A stretch of 64,000 nt of DNA from NCBI RefSeq assembly GCF_000687555.1, contig NZ_JHWJ01000001.1:496001-560000 (forward strand), written 5' to 3'. Made by a program: the position numbers and the translations under genes. The DNA comes from [Clostridium] aerotolerans DSM 5434 (GTDB lineage Bacteria; Bacillota; Clostridia; Lachnospirales; Lachnospiraceae). The notes beneath the pieces are model-generated. The model was given only the letters and a program-made list of their open reading frames with translations, was not told the origin of the DNA and ran no database searches. How positions within the stretch are numbered: position 1 is the stretch's first letter; every line of letters starts with the position of its first letter. Below, piece after piece: positions 17,243 through 26,388 of this stretch.

Positions 17243-18079
17243 ATGAATACAGTATTCGCCTTATGGAAAAGAGGACTAAAAGCATTTGTACGTAATAAAA
17301 CAGGGTTAATATTTTCGCTCATATTTCCTTTTTTCTTTGTATATGTGTTTGGTGCAATATTTAAAAATGATTTCATTGAAAATCCCATCGCTTATATGCT
17401 TTCAGGTGTTATTATCACGACTGTATTTGAAAGTGCGCTGAACCTTGCGTCTTCAACGGTTGATGATATGGTCAGTGGTTTTATGAAAGAAGTTTTGGTC
17501 TCTCCGGCAAAAAGAGTTTATGTTGCAATGGGACAATTACTGTCCGCAGCAACAGTAGCCACCTTACAGGGTATCCTGATCCTGGTAATTGGTTTATTTA
17601 TCGGTATAAAGTTTACGAACTGGAAAACTCCTTTATTGGTGCTCGTATCCATGATTTTTATTGGCATCGTATTCTCTGGCGTTGGGCTGTTTTTAGCTAC
17701 AAAGGTACGCAACGGTCAAACATTCCAGATCGTCAAAACAGCAGTAACAATGCCCCTGACATTTCTGTCCGGTGCCTATGTTCCATTGTCCATGCTGCCA
17801 GGCTCTCTGAAGTTTGTCGCTTACTTTAATCCAATGACTTATGCCACAGCATTTTTTAGAATGATCGTCTTGGAAAAAGGCAATCTTCCTGTTTCTGAAC
17901 TGATTAAAGAAGGACTGGTGGTTGAAATAAATGGTTTTGCAATTACTCCGATGATGACGTTTGGAGTTATCCTGGTCATTGGTTTGGTGTTCCTGCTTCT
18001 TTCGACCATATCCTTTGTTAAGACAGATTTTTCAAGATTGAATCGAAGTGCCACCGATGCCAATGCGCTTTGGGGATAA
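17243..18079 (+). CDS. ABC-2 type permease of the drug-type exporter
   Basis: 278 residues with six membrane segments of the ABC2_membrane (DrrB-like) fold. The conserved stretch LTFLSGAYVPLSMLPGSLKF near residue 173 and YFNPMTYATAFFRM after it are typical of this family. It is coupled to the ATPase gene (one base between) with GGAGG directly before its ATG. The two subunits would form a homodimeric or heterotetrameric exporter. A terminator follows at 18110. Confidence 0.85.
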   Translation: MNTVFALWKRGLKAFVRNKTGLIFSLIFPFFFVYVFGAIFKNDFIENPIAYMLSGVIITTVFESALNLASSTVDDMVSGFMKEVLVSPAKRVYVAMGQLLSAATVATLQGILILVIGLFIGIKFTNWKTPLLVLVSMIFIGIVFSGVGLFLATKVRNGQTFQIVKTAVTMPLTFLSGAYVPLSMLPGSLKFVAYFNPMTYATAFFRMIVLEKGNLPVSELIKEGLVVEINGFAITPMMTFGVILVIGLVFLLLSTISFVKTDFSRLNRSATDANALWG

Positions 18080-18109
18080 TATTTTGATATACCATTAAAT
18101 AAGAGCATG

Positions 18110-18150
18110 ATAGCCTGCTGGAATGAAACTATTCTGGCAGGCTATTTTGT
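18110..18150 (+). terminator. Terminator of the ABC exporter operon
   Basis: ATAGCCTGCTGGAAT (18110-18124) pairs with ATTCTGGCAGGCTAT (18131-18145) with two mismatches, followed by TTTTG. Confidence 0.75.
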
Positions 18151-18353
18151 TATGAATGATATTGATTACGTGATTGATGTACTTGTACCTGTGAATATGT
18201 GATATTTTGTGAAATAGTACAATACGCTATAAGGAAGCGTTCTTCCTGTCCATGTGTAATGGGATCGTATACAAATGCATCTTAAAAGGAGAAATTCAAT
18301 ATGTAACAGAATTTGCTGCAATAGGAGTTTGCCCGCCATGGAGGAAGGAAGAA

Positions 18354-20033
18354 ATGAAAGTTGGAATTTCAAGGGGGAAGGTATTTATGAGTGGAGTGGT
18401 TAGAAGCAGAACGTTTAGAAGGTATCTGGCAGTCGCAGGGGTTCTTGCAATTTTTGTAATTGCATTTATGTTTCAGGCGGAGGCAGAAGAAGGCAGTGAG
18501 TCCACACAAAACAATCAGGCTGCACCAAAGCGGGTATCAGTCCACGACCCGTCAATCGTTCAGGCAAAGGACGGAGAATATTATATCTTTGGTTCCCATC
18601 TTGCTGGTGCAAAATCAAAGGATCTGCTCAATTGGACTTCTCTGGGAACTGATTATGACAATGTAACAAATAACTGGCTCTATGGAAATGTAAGAGAAAA
18701 TTTAAAAGGATCATTTCTATGGGCGGGCTATGATGACGGGGATTGTTCCGGCGGAAAGTATGCTGTCTGGGCACCGGATGTTATTTGGAATCCCTATTAC
18801 CGGAATAAAGACGGTAGCAAAGGTGCCTATATGATTTACTACAGCGCCTCCTCGACCTGGCGAAGGTCCTGTATTGGTTACGGCATATCTAAAAATATAG
18901 AGGGGCCTTACACCTATGTGGACACCGTAATTTATTCTGGTTTTACAAAAGATGGAAAGACAGATGGAAACAGCCGAAGGAATACAAGGTGGGATAATAA
19001 TTACCTGAATATAAAAAAACTGACGGATTCCGGTGTTTTAAAGAATGGGATCAGCAATCAATGGTTTAAAGGAAATGAATGGAACCATAATTATGGTCCG
19101 AATGCCATTGATCCCACCTTGTTTTTTGATAAAACAGGCAATAAGCTTTACATGGTTTATGGCTCCTGGTCGGGAGGGATCTACCTATGTGAACTGGATC
19201 GGGAGACGGGAGCAGTGAAGTATCCTGGAACGGATTCTGTAGATGGAGTGAGCGGAAATTACGTGGACCGATATTTTGGTGTCCATCTGGCTGGTGGGAA
19301 TCACCAGTCAGGGGAAGGACCCTATATCATATATGACCAGGAAAGCGGCTATTACTATCTTTATGAAACCTATGGTGGTCTGACAGCCAATGGTGGGTAC
19401 AACATGCGCCTGTTCCGTTCAAAGGAGGTCACCGGCCCCTATCTTGATGCATCAGGGAAAAATGCGGCTGGTAATAACAGCAATAATGAGCAGTACGGAA
19501 TAAAGCTTATGGGCAATTATAAGTTAAGAAATAGCAGCATTGGATATAAGGCAGCAGGGCATAACAGCGCTATCATTGACGGGGGTAAGAATCGTTATCT
19601 GATTTATCATCAAAGATTTGATAACGGAACGGAAAACCATGAGGTTCGGGTTCATCAGCAATTTTTAAACCAAAAGGGCTGGCCGGTGACTGCTGTATTT
19701 GAAAACAAAAATGATCCTATCAATCATTATGACTCCAAGGAGGTGTTGGGCAAATATGATTTATACGATCATGGTCAGAAAACCACGTCTGACATGGTGA
19801 AGAAAGAAACGATTACTCTGCTTGAAAACGGAAAGATCCAGGGAGACAAAACGGGAACCTGGAAACAGACCAAAGGAAATAAGTATGATTATATCACAAT
19901 GAATATAAATGGTACGGAATATCAGGGAGTATTTTTCAAACAGCACGACGAAAATGGTACTGCAGAGCCAACAATGACTTTTTCCACTGTGGGAGATAAC
20001 AATACATGTATTTGGGGCATAAAATCAGAGTGA
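18354..20033 (+). CDS. Secreted GH43 endo-1,5-alpha-L-arabinanase
   Basis: 559 residues, with an N-terminal basic stretch and a hydrophobic segment (YLAVAGVLAIFVIAFMF) that acts as a signal peptide or anchor. GH43 catalytic residues: Asp65 in HDPSI (base), Asp253 in AIDPTLF (modulator), Glu321 in GEGP (acid). The C-terminal 100 residues (KETITLLENGKIQGDKTGTW...CIWGIKSE) match the beta domain of AbnB/Abn2-type arabinanases. I chose ATG 18354 because GGAGGAAGGAAG precedes it; a further ATG at 18387 is possible, and the frame stays open to 18252 without a good ribosome site. It is monocistronic. It cuts the alpha-1,5 backbone of pectic arabinan; no arabinose genes are adjacent. Confidence 0.85.
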   Translation: MKVGISRGKVFMSGVVRSRTFRRYLAVAGVLAIFVIAFMFQAEAEEGSESTQNNQAAPKRVSVHDPSIVQAKDGEYYIFGSHLAGAKSKDLLNWTSLGTDYDNVTNNWLYGNVRENLKGSFLWAGYDDGDCSGGKYAVWAPDVIWNPYYRNKDGSKGAYMIYYSASSTWRRSCIGYGISKNIEGPYTYVDTVIYSGFTKDGKTDGNSRRNTRWDNNYLNIKKLTDSGVLKNGISNQWFKGNEWNHNYGPNAIDPTLFFDKTGNKLYMVYGSWSGGIYLCELDRETGAVKYPGTDSVDGVSGNYVDRYFGVHLAGGNHQSGEGPYIIYDQESGYYYLYETYGGLTANGGYNMRLFRSKEVTGPYLDASGKNAAGNNSNNEQYGIKLMGNYKLRNSSIGYKAAGHNSAIIDGGKNRYLIYHQRFDNGTENHEVRVHQQFLNQKGWPVTAVFENKNDPINHYDSKEVLGKYDLYDHGQKTTSDMVKKETITLLENGKIQGDKTGTWKQTKGNKYDYITMNINGTEYQGVFFKQHDENGTAEPTMTFSTVGDNNTCIWGIKSE

Positions 20034-20134
20034 TTTTCTTATAAAAATAAACATTTAGACTATCTACAAAGAGGTATTATACTAAAAAGCTGCCTCCGGT
20101 CCAGTTAAAAGTGAGGATAAATAAATAAAGAACA

Positions 20135-20168
20135 TTAAAAAGGAGCTGCTGGAGCAGTTCCTTTTTAA
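20135..20168. terminator. Bidirectional terminator
   Basis: TTAAAAAGGAGCTGCT (20135-20150) pairs with AGCAGTTCCTTTTTAA (20153-20168). It closes the arabinanase gene and, on the other strand, the LysR gene. Confidence 0.75.
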
Positions 20169-20237
20169 TACCCTGTTAGGCGGTATGCACTTGATTCGTT
20201 TAAGGAAGGTAATCTCAAACGTGACAACGCGTCAGTA

Positions 20238-21095
20238 CTAGAAACGATTATTTTTTAAAATCTCCATAAATGCTTCTATTTGTGGTAGTTTCTGGGCCTC
20301 CCGCTGGCAGTAAATATAAGTTCGTCTTATAAAAGGCTCGCCGTTTTTAAAGGTACAAGGTATTTGGCAGCCATTAAAATGCTCTAGCGCTATTTCCGGC
20401 AAGAGTCCCCAGCCTAATCCACGTTTTACCATTTCCACACATGCAGTAATACTGTCTACACATATCCCGTTTGTTCTGGGATTTAAGTTTTGTTCATGAA
20501 TCCAGCGTGTAATCATTGCAGACTGGGCCATATCTGTTTTGTGACTGATATATAGGTAGTCAGATAGAGGGGTGTTTTCATATTCCTCATTATAAACCAG
20601 GCAGATGTTTTCCTGAGACAGGAGATATTGGACGCCGTCCCAGGAATATTCTCCACGAATTACAGCAAGATCCAGAGAGCCGTCCAGCATCTGGCGGTAA
20701 AGATGGCGGCTTTGTCCTGTGGTAATCTGCAAATTCACTTTTGGATATTTCTCATGATATTCCGCCAGGGCATCAGGTAATTTATAAAGGGCGAAATTAA
20801 CGGAGACGCCCATATTAAGTGTTCCGCATATTTCCTCATTCATAGTTTCCAGGTAGATTCGCAGCAAATTCATTTCTCTGGCTGCGGATGTGCTGTGTTC
20901 CAGTACTGCTTCGCCGGCAGGAGTAAAACGGATGCCCTGGCGGGAACGAATTAGTAATTCTGTATCCAATTCTTTTTCAATGGCTTTTATTCTTTTTGAC
21001 AGAGCGGACTGCGTAATATAAAGTCGTTCTGCTGCACGTGTGATGTTTCTGGTTTCATTCAGGATGCTTAGCATCTCAAAATCTTTCTCGTCCAT
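20238..21095 (-). CDS. LysR-family regulator, probable activator of citDEF
   Basis: 285 residues from the Met at 21095, preferred over the Met ten codons upstream because AAAGGAGAG precedes it. Residues 2-60 form the LysR winged helix (ETRNITRAAERLYITQSALSKRIKAIEKEL). The rest is the two-lobed effector domain (TTGQSRHLYRQMLDGSLDLAVI). It is divergent from the citrate lyase genes, the usual arrangement for an activator of the neighbouring operon; the inducer would then be citrate or a related acid. This role is inferred from position. Confidence 0.85.
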   Translation of the reverse strand: MDEKDFEMLSILNETRNITRAAERLYITQSALSKRIKAIEKELDTELLIRSRQGIRFTPAGEAVLEHSTSAAREMNLLRIYLETMNEEICGTLNMGVSVNFALYKLPDALAEYHEKYPKVNLQITTGQSRHLYRQMLDGSLDLAVIRGEYSWDGVQYLLSQENICLVYNEEYENTPLSDYLYISHKTDMAQSAMITRWIHEQNLNPRTNGICVDSITACVEMVKRGLGWGLLPEIALEHFNGCQIPCTFKNGEPFIRRTYIYCQREAQKLPQIEAFMEILKNNRF

Positions 21096-21132
21096 GTTCT
21101 CTCCTTTTTTAATTTTCCATTCCATATATTCA

Positions 21133-21189
21133 TGTTACATCAACCCCCTTTTTAAATCAAGTAACAACTTTTTGTGTATAGTTTATAAT
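21133..21189 (+). promoter_or_regulatory. Candidate LysR site and citDEF promoter
   Basis: TGTTAC (21133-21138) and GTAACA (21161-21166) form an interrupted inverted repeat centred upstream of TATAAT (21184-21189), which has no good -35. A promoter with a poor -35 and an upstream inverted repeat is typical of LysR activation. The remaining 160 bases to citD hold only a 45-codon ORF without a ribosome site. Confidence 0.4.
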
Positions 21190-21349
21190 GTAATCATGAA
21201 ATTGATACAGAGTAGATATAAATTCCAAAATGGACTGGAATACGAGAAATATTATGAATTTTACACGATGGTTAAACAAGGATACAATGAACTCAGCAGG
21301 CAAATATACCTAAATTTTATTCAACGTAAATGAAAAAGGAGAAACCTCA

Positions 21350-21649
21350 ATGCTAATTAAAAATAGTGCAGTAGCCGGCACGCTGGAATCCAGTGATGCA
21401 CAGGTCACAATAGAACCTGGAAACGGTTTGGAACTCAATATCCAGAGCAGTGTATTAAATCAGTATGGACGCCAGATTAAGGCCGCTGTATTGGAAACTC
21501 TGAATCGGCTGGAAGTAACGAATGCAAAGGTAACTGTTATTGACAAAGGAGCACTTGATTGTACACTAAAAGCACGTGTGGAATGCGCCGTATATCGTAG
21601 CTGCGATCAGTCCGCTTCCAATATTCCATGGGGAGGTATTATCAAATGA
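21350..21649 (+). CDS. citD: Citrate lyase gamma subunit (acyl carrier protein)
   Basis: 99 residues, the usual CitD length. GTLESSDAQVTIEP carries the Ser (14 or 15) to which the 2'-(5''-triphosphoribosyl)-3'-dephospho-CoA group is attached; NQYGRQIKAAV further on is also typical. AAAGGAG lies 9 bases before the ATG. The stop overlaps the start of citE. It holds the acetyl and citryl intermediates in the lyase complex. Confidence 0.9.
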   Translation: MLIKNSAVAGTLESSDAQVTIEPGNGLELNIQSSVLNQYGRQIKAAVLETLNRLEVTNAKVTVIDKGALDCTLKARVECAVYRSCDQSASNIPWGGIIK

Positions 21650-22557
21650 TTCAACGACCAAAGCCAGATAAAAAGCGTCTGCGCCGCACAATGATGTTCA
21701 TGAATTCGCAGAAACCAGGTCTTATTAAAGATGCCTATATTTATGGAAGTGACAGTATTATCCTGGATCTGGAAGATGCTGTGGCTGAAAATCAGAAGGA
21801 TGCAGCACGTTTTAGTCTGTATCATGCATTAAAGAATATTGATTATGGAGATACGGAGGTCCTTGTTCGTATCAATGGCCTTGATACGCCGCATTGGCAG
21901 GAGGATGTTCGTGTATGTGTTGCCGGAGGAGCAGACGGAATCCGGATAGCAAAATGTGAAAATGCAGAAATGGTCCATCAGGTAGAGGAGGCCGTATTAG
22001 CAGCAGAGCGGGAGTTCGGTGTTGAGGAAGGAAGGACACTTCTGATGGCGGCACTGGAAAGCCCTATGGGAATCATGAATGCGTATGATATTGTTACTGC
22101 ATCTGACCGTATGCTTGGCTGCGCGATTTCCGGAGGTGATTTCCGTAAGAGCATGCATGTGCAGATTCAGCGCGGTGGTGTAGAAATGATGGTTGCCCGC
22201 GGGCAGATGCTGTTGGCAGCCCGTGCGGCAGGTGTACAATGCTTTGATACCATGTTTCCAAACATTGATGATATGGAAGGGTTTCAGGCTGAAGTTATTC
22301 AGAATCATCAGATGGGCTTCGATGGTAAGAGTATCGTAAATCCGAAGCAGATTGCTTTTGTACATGAAACATTCGCACCTACAGAAAAAGAGATTGTCTA
22401 TGCCGAAAAGTTGGTACGAGGTTGTCAGGCACAGGCAGATGCAGGAATCGGTGTATATACAGTCGACGGAAAAATGGTTGATATTCCGTTCTTTGAGGAT
22501 GCGAAGCGTATCATTGCACTGGCAAAGGCATGTGGCGTTTATCACGGCGATCTGTAA
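21646..22557 (+). CDS. citE: Citrate lyase beta subunit (citryl-ACP lyase)
   Basis: 303 residues from ATG 21646, which overlaps the citD stop and has GGGGAGG 9 bases upstream; the frame is open six codons further up but without a site. The N-terminus RRTMMFMNSQKPGLIKDA, the DSIILDLEDAV and VRINGLDTP motifs and DGKSIVNPKQI near the C-terminus are standard for the CitE/HpcH aldolase family, including Mg2+-binding Glu/Asp. It cleaves citryl-ACP to oxaloacetate and acetyl-ACP. Confidence 0.93.
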   Translation: MIQRPKPDKKRLRRTMMFMNSQKPGLIKDAYIYGSDSIILDLEDAVAENQKDAARFSLYHALKNIDYGDTEVLVRINGLDTPHWQEDVRVCVAGGADGIRIAKCENAEMVHQVEEAVLAAEREFGVEEGRTLLMAALESPMGIMNAYDIVTASDRMLGCAISGGDFRKSMHVQIQRGGVEMMVARGQMLLAARAAGVQCFDTMFPNIDDMEGFQAEVIQNHQMGFDGKSIVNPKQIAFVHETFAPTEKEIVYAEKLVRGCQAQADAGIGVYTVDGKMVDIPFFEDAKRIIALAKACGVYHGDL

Positions 22558-22574
22558 GAAAGGGAGAATAGGAT

Positions 22575-24137
22575 ATGATTAACGCAGTTGGAAGAGATAT
22601 CCCGGATTATCTGTTAACAGATGGCCGTGAGGTATATCAGGGAAGAAATTATAAAGATGGACAGTATATCAAAAAGGCTTCTCCTACCGTAAAGCGCGGT
22701 GAAAAACCAATGGAGAGCAAAATTTGCGAGACAATCCGTGAAGCTTGCGAACGGTGTGGAGCACATGATGGAATGACATTTTCTTTTCATACGGAGTTTC
22801 GTGATGGTGATTATGTAGCTGCAATGGTCTGTAAAGTGCTAGTAGAAGAAATGGGACTGAAAGATTTACACGTTGCAGCAACCTCTCTTGGTTCTGCCCA
22901 GGATATTTTTGCAGATTATATGGAACGGGGAATTATTATAGAGGCGCAGACCTCAGGGGTTCGTGGACGTATCGGCGAAGTGATATCCGCTGGAAAACTA
23001 AAAAAGCCTGCAATCATCAGAAGCCATGGCGGACGTCCCCGGGCAGTGGAAGCAGGAGAAGTGCATATTGATATTGCATTTCTGGCAGCAGCAACCTCTG
23101 ACAGCTGTGGCAATGCCAAGGGGCAGGGAGGAAAAAATAACTGTGGCTCTATGGGATTTGCAAACCATGATGCACGCTATGCGGATCACACAGTTATTAT
23201 CACTGACACACTGGTTCCATTCCCCAACCTTCCGTCATCCATTTCTTGTATTGATGTAGATGCGGTTTGTGTTGTGGATGCAATTGGTGATCCAAAGAAG
23301 ATTGCAACAAAGGAAGCACGTATGACAGACAATCCACGTGAACTTATGATGGCTCAGAATGTTGCAAATGTCATTGTAGCGACTCCTTATTTTAAAGATG
23401 GATTTTCTTTTCAGACAGGAGTCGGCGGCCCTTCCCTTGCGGTAAACCGTTTTCTGGAAGAGCATATGAAAAAAGCAGGGATTAAAATGAGCTTCGCTCT
23501 TGGAGGTACCAGTTCCGCAATCTGTGCATTACAGGATAAAGGTTATGTGGATTACATTCTGGATACCCAGGACTTTGATCAGGGTGCTGCAGCTCATTTA
23601 TTCAGTAATCCACATCACATTGAAATTGATTTAAGTGAATATGCAAATGCGGCTAATAAAGGTGCATATGTAAATAAACTGGATTATGTAGTCCTTTCTG
23701 CCCTGGAAATCGACACGAAATTTAATGTAAATGTTATTACTGGATCCGATGGTGTACTACGTGGAGCTCCAGGTGGACATCCCGATACTGCTGCAGGTTC
23801 CAAATGCTGCATTATTGTAACACCTCTTACCCGTGGTCGAATGGCGACAGTCTGCAAGGATGTAGTAACCGTAACAACACCAGGAGAATGTGTAGATGTT
23901 TTGGTAACAGATTATGGCATTGCCGTTAATCCAGCACGTCAGGATATCATTGAGTGCCTGAACAAAGCTGGTATTAAGCATGTAACAATTGAATCCCTAC
24001 AGGAAAAAGCATACAGCCTTGTTGGGGAGCCAGATTTGCTGGAATGGGAAGATAAGGTAGTTGCTATTGTGGAAGCTCGTGATGGAACAATCCTTGATGT
24101 AGTGCGTCAGGTAAAACCATATGAATATGAGGATTAA
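22575..24137 (+). CDS. citF: Citrate lyase alpha subunit (citrate:acetyl-ACP transferase)
   Basis: 520 residues, full length for CitF. The N-terminus NAVGRDIPDYL, the FSFHTEFRDGDYVA segment, RSHGGRPRAVEAGEV and VITGSDGVLRGAPGGHPD are family blocks of the CoA-transferase-like alpha subunit. It lies 17 bases after citE with AAAGGGAGAA upstream. CitF exchanges acetyl-ACP for citryl-ACP. The genes normally needed to make the complex active (citC ligase, citX and citG for the prosthetic group) are not adjacent, so they must be elsewhere if the enzyme works. Confidence 0.93.
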   Translation: MINAVGRDIPDYLLTDGREVYQGRNYKDGQYIKKASPTVKRGEKPMESKICETIREACERCGAHDGMTFSFHTEFRDGDYVAAMVCKVLVEEMGLKDLHVAATSLGSAQDIFADYMERGIIIEAQTSGVRGRIGEVISAGKLKKPAIIRSHGGRPRAVEAGEVHIDIAFLAAATSDSCGNAKGQGGKNNCGSMGFANHDARYADHTVIITDTLVPFPNLPSSISCIDVDAVCVVDAIGDPKKIATKEARMTDNPRELMMAQNVANVIVATPYFKDGFSFQTGVGGPSLAVNRFLEEHMKKAGIKMSFALGGTSSAICALQDKGYVDYILDTQDFDQGAAAHLFSNPHHIEIDLSEYANAANKGAYVNKLDYVVLSALEIDTKFNVNVITGSDGVLRGAPGGHPDTAAGSKCCIIVTPLTRGRMATVCKDVVTVTTPGECVDVLVTDYGIAVNPARQDIIECLNKAGIKHVTIESLQEKAYSLVGEPDLLEWEDKVVAIVEARDGTILDVVRQVKPYEYED

Positions 24138-24165
24138 GACAGAACAGCTGACAATAATATTTTCA

Positions 24166-24194
24166 TTGACATGATGCTCCGACAGTAGTATAAT
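24166..24194 (+). promoter_or_regulatory. Consensus promoter of the riboflavin operon
   Basis: TTGACA (24166-24171), 17 bases, TATAAT (24189-24194). Both hexamers are perfect. The start near 24201 is just before the FMN riboswitch. Confidence 0.85.
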
Positions 24195-24211
24195 AACGCC
24201 AATTGAATAAA

Positions 24212-24317
24212 ATCTTCGGGGCAGGGTGAAATTCCCGACCGGTGGTATAGCCCACGAACCGCAAGGTTGATTCGGTTAAATTCCGAAGCCGACAGTAAAG
24301 TCTGATAGTAGAAGATA
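24212..24317 (+). promoter_or_regulatory. FMN riboswitch (RFN element)
   Basis: The conserved blocks are all present in order: CTTCGGGGCAGGGTGAAATT, CCCGACCGGTGGT, AGCCCACGA, CCGAAGCCGACAGTAAAGTC and a closing GAAGAT. It binds FMN and should promote formation of the terminator at 24357, switching off the rib genes. It accounts for part of the 519-base gap between citF and ribD. Confidence 0.95.
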
Positions 24318-24356
24318 AAGAATGATTTACGTTTTTTGCGTGGATATTTAGATTAT

Positions 24357-24394
24357 GCTCTGAAATGAATTACCATTTCAGAGCTTTTATTTTT
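24357..24394 (+). terminator. Riboswitch expression-platform terminator
   Basis: GCTCTGAAATG (24357-24367) pairs perfectly with CATTTCAGAGC (24374-24384), then TTTTATTTTT. It is the first hairpin after the FMN aptamer and the expected FMN-controlled terminator. Confidence 0.85.
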
Positions 24395-24427
24395 ATTTCC
24401 ATTCAGCGTAACCGTCACTCGCTTTCT

Positions 24428-24466
24428 AAAATGCCTTGAACATGTTCGTGTTCAAGGCATTTTTTA
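24428..24466. terminator. Second hairpin in the rib leader
   Basis: AAAATGCCTTGAAC (24428-24441) pairs perfectly with GTTCAAGGCATTTT (24450-24463), followed by more T. A 14-bp intrinsic terminator that can work in both directions, lying between the riboswitch terminator and ribD. Confidence 0.75.
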
Positions 24467-24513
24467 GTAAGGATTCTGGTTTGCGTGGAAGAAAGCGCTG
24501 CATATATTTTTAG

Positions 24514-24542
24514 CCCTGAACATTTTGTTCAGGGTATTTTTT
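24514..24542 (+). terminator. Third hairpin in the rib leader
   Basis: CCCTGAAC (24514-24521) pairs with GTTCAGGG (24527-24534), followed by TATTTTTT. Its GAAC/GTTC core resembles the second hairpin. About 115 bases remain before ribD, with no clear promoter. Confidence 0.7.
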
Positions 24543-24656
24543 ATGTAATTAAAATATTGTCTTAATGCATAAAAAGTGCCCTTGTCACTAACGTGGCAAA
24601 GCGTCATTGCCTGAGTTCGGTAAATCAGACTCTTTAAATTCAGAAGGAGGTGCAAT

Positions 24657-25757
24657 ATGAAAGATATAGATTATATGCGTCTTGCAATTCAACTTGCAAA
24701 ACAGGGATGCGGGTGGGTGAACCCCAACCCAATGGTGGGGGCGGTAATCGTAAAGGAGGGAAGCATCATTGGGCAGGGCTATCACAAAAAATATGGAGAA
24801 CTTCATGCCGAGAGGATAGCACTGGCAGGCTGTCAGGCATCTGCAAAGGGGGCAACGCTCTATGTGACATTGGAACCCTGCTGTCATCATGGAAGAACAC
24901 CACCCTGTACCGACGCGATCATAGAAAGTGGTATTACCCGTGTGGTAGTCGGTTCCGGTGATCCCAATCCGCTGGTCGCCGGGAAAGGAATTGAGATTTT
25001 ACGGTCTCACGGTATTGAGGTAATTGAGAATACTGCAAAGGATGAATGTGACAAACTAAACGAAAGCTTTTTCCATTACATTCAAAGCAGAACCCCCTAT
25101 GTAGTTATGAAATATGCCATGACCATGGATGGAAAAATCGCCACCTATACCGGAAAGTCACAATGGATCACTGGCCCAGAGGCTCGACGGCGTGTTCATG
25201 AGGACAGACACCGTTATTCTGCCATTATGGTCGGAGTTGGTACTGTTCTCGCAGACGATCCCATGCTGACCTGTCGGCTGGAAAACAGCAGAAATCCGCT
25301 GCGAATTATCTGTGATACCAATTTAAGAACACCAGTGAACGCAAACATTGTAACTACAAATGATGCAGCCCCCACACTTATTGCAACGGCAGTCACAGAG
25401 GCAAAACGACATAAGCCATACCTGGATGCGGGCTGTGAGATTATGGTACTTCCTCAAAAAGATAATCATATTGACTTAAACAGTTTGATGATAAAATTGG
25501 GTGAAAAGCAGATTGACAGTCTTTTGCTGGAGGGAGGAGGCACACTGAATTGGTCAGCACTTAAAAACGGCATTGTCAATAAGATACAGGCGTATATGGC
25601 TCCAAAGGTGTTTGGCGGCAGTGGAAAATCTCCGGTGGAAGGGCTTGGTGTTACTCGCCCCAATGAAGCATTTCGGCTGAAAAAGCCAGTGATTACACAG
25701 GTTGGGGAGGATATTTTGTTGGAAAGCGAGGTGATTTGGTGTTTACAGGAATCATAG
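24657..25757 (+). CDS. ribD: Bifunctional riboflavin deaminase/reductase RibD
   Basis: 366 residues. The N-terminal deaminase (1-145) has the zinc site HAE near residue 51 and PCCHHGRTPPC near residue 76 and acts on the pyrimidine formed by GTP cyclohydrolase II. The C-terminal reductase (146-366) begins YVVMKYAMTMDGKIAT and has LLEGGGTLNWS for NADPH and substrate. GAAGGAGGTG precedes the ATG. First gene of the FMN-controlled operon; its end overlaps ribE. Confidence 0.95.
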   Translation: MKDIDYMRLAIQLAKQGCGWVNPNPMVGAVIVKEGSIIGQGYHKKYGELHAERIALAGCQASAKGATLYVTLEPCCHHGRTPPCTDAIIESGITRVVVGSGDPNPLVAGKGIEILRSHGIEVIENTAKDECDKLNESFFHYIQSRTPYVVMKYAMTMDGKIATYTGKSQWITGPEARRRVHEDRHRYSAIMVGVGTVLADDPMLTCRLENSRNPLRIICDTNLRTPVNANIVTTNDAAPTLIATAVTEAKRHKPYLDAGCEIMVLPQKDNHIDLNSLMIKLGEKQIDSLLLEGGGTLNWSALKNGIVNKIQAYMAPKVFGGSGKSPVEGLGVTRPNEAFRLKKPVITQVGEDILLESEVIWCLQES

Positions 25758-26377
25758 AAGAAATTGGAACGATAGAAAGTGTGAAAAAAGGAGCAAGCTC
25801 TGCTGTCTTAAGGATTCAGGCATTGAAGATCATGGATGACATTCATTTGGGTGACAGCATTGCAGTAAATGGTGTTTGTCTTACAGTGACTACGATTTCT
25901 ACCGCTGGCTTTGCGTCCGATGTGATGCATGAGACCATGAACCGGTCATCACTGGGGAGTCTTCGTATGGGAAGTCCGGTTAATCTGGAGAGGGCGATGC
26001 CTGCAACCGGCAGATTTGGCGGTCATATCGTTTCCGGTCATATAGATGGAACCGGCACGATTCTTAACATACAAAGAGATGATAACGCTATCTGGTATAA
26101 AATCAAAACACCCCTTCCGGTTCTTCGCTACATCATTGAGAAAGGCTCCATTGCCATTGACGGAATCAGTCTCACAGTTGCAAATGTGTATAAGGACAGC
26201 TTTGATGTTTCCATCATACCTCACACGGCTCTATTCACAACACTAGCCAAACGGCGTGTAGGGGATCTGGTCAATTTAGAAAATGACTGCATTGGTAAAT
26301 ATGTGGAACGCCTGATGGGAAAAGAAACTCAAAGCAACAATATCACAGCCGAATTTCTTGCCCAAAACGGCTTTTAG
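25739..26377 (+). CDS. ribE: Riboflavin synthase alpha chain
   Basis: 212 residues with the two lumazine-binding repeats: [14 protein letters not shown] at the start and [10 protein letters not shown]-like [15 protein letters not shown] in the first repeat, [14 protein letters not shown] in the second. I chose GTG 25739 because it restores the universal MFTGI start; a TTG one codon earlier is equivalent. The gene overlaps the end of ribD by 19 bases. It dismutates two molecules of 6,7-dimethyl-8-ribityllumazine to riboflavin. Confidence 0.95.
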   Translation: MFTGIIEEIGTIESVKKGASSAVLRIQALKIMDDIHLGDSIAVNGVCLTVTTISTAGFASDVMHETMNRSSLGSLRMGSPVNLERAMPATGRFGGHIVSGHIDGTGTILNIQRDDNAIWYKIKTPLPVLRYIIEKGSIAIDGISLTVANVYKDSFDVSIIPHTALFTTLAKRRVGDLVNLENDCIGKYVERLMGKETQSNNITAEFLAQNGF

Positions 26378-26388
26378 GAGGAATAAAT

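Noticed and set aside
21196-21333. 45-codon ORF between the LysR gene and citD
   Set aside because: It is protein-like but has no ribosome site, starts at the predicted transcription start, and matches no family I know.
21997-22545. 182-codon open frame antisense to citE
   Set aside because: It is the shadow of a strongly recognised gene and lacks its own start signals.
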